Source: Takakia lepidozioides
Taxonomy: Eukaryota > Streptophyta > Takakiopsida > Takakiales > Takakiaceae
Length of the DNA stretch: 60,000 bases
NCBI GenBank assembly: GCA_030704615.1
Contig: CM060732.1
Span: 15,626,001 to 15,686,000 of the forward strand
Direction of reading: 5' to 3'
Below are positions 58,321 through 60,000 of this stretch, piece after piece (positions within the stretch are counted from its first letter, which is position 1; every line of letters starts with the position of its first letter). Under the pieces are notes generated by a model, which ran no database searches, had not been told where the DNA came from, and saw nothing but the letters and a program-made list of their open reading frames with translations. A program made the translations under genes and the position numbers.

Positions 58321-60000
58321 CGTACTGGTATTTGCCAGTCGGCCAGGGTATGTGCACTGGTATGAGTAAGAGTATTTTACAACATACAAGTTAGATATGT
58401 CTTGGGGCCTATACCCTGGCTATACCTTGGACCTCGGGTTTTGAACACCGGACCTACCCCCCTACCTACCATATCAGTCTAAGTATGAACTATCATTCAT
58501 CCTCGGCTTGAGACCCATATTGAGGATTGATGAACCCAAGCTAGCATGGGTATGTGTAATGATACAATTTTTTTGTGCTTATCCTCATTCACATTTGTGC
58601 AATGTAAAAAATAACACTATATCTTTGGGCTCCCAGCCATAGGCATCGCTGATTTGAGCCGCTGACATCACGTATCCAAACCACTACAACATAGATCACC
58701 ATAATATAACCATGTACCAAAAATATAAATTTATAACTAACAACAGGGGTTTGTGGTTACAAATATAAAAAACATGTAAAAATAACATGAAGTTAATCTT
58801 TAAATACCATAATATATAATGTAATTGTCGAAGATACCATCCATTAAAAATATAACTATACCATTGTACATACCACCCTAGTATCTCATTTGAGTTGTTG
58901 TCATACCCATGCCTAGGACCAGGGTATCTCAAAATTCGAAATACCCATACCCATCCTTAACCTACCTAGCCAGTCCTAATCTAACGCGGGCCCTACCAGT
59001 TGGACCCAATACCGGGACCTGTGGGGTATGCCAAAATGGACATACCAGTTTGGACAGAGGCGGGGATTTGACGCGACAGACGGCTCCGGGGAGCGCACAG
59101 ACGTCCGTGCCGTCAGTTTCGCACGCGCACATTTAACTCGTCGGGTAAGGGTAGTCTCTTCACACACAAAATACAAATATAAATATCCAAAATAGCCAAA
59201 AGATATCTTGTGCACAAAATGTGATGATAACTCCATTTGTTGAGTCTTCTACATGCCATTGATGATGATTCATGCAATTTTTCTTTCTCAATGTCGATTC
59301 AAATTTCAACCTTCAGCGCATTTCCTTTAGATGTGAGAAAAGGGAATATATGCACCCTGGCCTCCTAGCATCATTAGTACTATGTGTGTACCCACCCCAA
59401 GAGCAGACTACTCTCTTTGAAACCAGTTGCAACCAGTCCCTTCCTTAGAAACCACAGCAGATGGAATACGACAACAAACCATCACATCCTACAGCAGCCC
59501 AGAAATGTAGCCCAACTACGTCAAAGTCCATGAAGGGGGCCTACAATAGCATGGAGAACTTAGAACCACATTGTTGCTCATATTTCACCTATGGAAAGCA
59601 TCCCACAAGTTAACATAACTGCTCAAGCATCTAGCAATAAAGTGTTCTCTAAATTTTGGAGACAAATCATGAAGTGCAAAAGCACTCCAAAGATGTTGTC
59701 CTGACATTTGTGTACTCTCTACAATAGAGCTTTCCAGCTCCACCATGTATCCTGTCGTGGTCATAAAACCTTCATACCTCTGTTACGAGCCTCTATCATA
59801 CTGAACACTCACCCCAAGGGGAGTGCAACCTGGAAACAGTGGAAGGGAAGAAATGATGGGTTCAACTATTGCCCAGAATATACCATGGATCCATTGTGGC
59901 TGTTTCAGATCTGCCCAACTTCTCGTTCCACTATGGAGACCATCGATAGGGGATCTCAGGTACTTGCAAACTGCAGATGAAGATGGGTTGAGCACACCTG
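58321..60000. other. Noncoding stretch without recognisable features
   Basis: I see dispersed words such as TACCCATACCC and an AT-rich segment (58690-58880), but no supportable gene, tRNA or complete repeat. Confidence 0.5.

Overview
The window is a eukaryotic, transposon-dense scaffold segment with no clear host gene. Short GT-AG introns, degenerate TTTAGGG/CCCTAAA tracts, Ty3/gypsy chromovirus remnants, a tRNA-derived SINE and MULE-like SWIM transposases point to a green plant or streptophyte alga. A charophyte such as Chara is my best guess (inference, modest confidence). A 500-N gap lies at 46142-46641.

The main content is a family of large DNA transposons with one shared plan. A minus-strand, multi-exon gene encodes a ParB-like domain (DGNHR motif) joined to a beta-class DNA amino-methyltransferase-like domain. 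A plus-strand gene encodes a MULE-like transposase with a C-terminal SWIM zinc finger. The two genes diverge from a central array of element-specific palindromes. Element A (about 1793-16974) carries both genes in damaged form, plus an inverted pair of unrecognised paralogous genes. Its palindrome half-site is GGAAATGCG. Element C (32288 to the gap) has an apparently intact nine-exon ParB/methyltransferase gene, about 40 tandem units of about 114 bp with half-site CAGTGTGCG, and a frameshifted transposase gene. The half-sites share only TGCG, but both palindromes are 9+4+9 bp. I infer that each lineage carries its own palindrome and the protein that may recognise it, much as ParB recognises parS.

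Element B (about 26325-32287) is the right half of element A plus 2.4 kb of flanking DNA, in inverted orientation. Together 11101-19376 and 23917-32287 form an 8.3-kb inverted repeat around a 4.5-kb spacer. Element C begins inside a palindrome of element B. The spacer and inner ends of the arms hold a decayed gene resembling the DUF7869-containing transposon-like proteins, with its own dispersed palindrome, and a SINE with 14-bp target-site duplications.

Region by region: 1-470, a third palindrome array; 471-1700, AT-rich with tRNA-arm-like sequences; 1700-1792, telomere-like tract; 1793-16974, element A; 16975-19376, duplicated flank; 19377-23916, decayed DUF7869-like gene, SINE and telomere-like tracts; 23917-32287, inverted copy; 32288-46141, element C; 46642-48860, Ty3/gypsy pol remnant; 48861-54700, C/A-rich low-complexity DNA and an unidentified retroelement-like remnant; 54800-57370, chromovirus remnant; 57371-60000, no recognisable gene.
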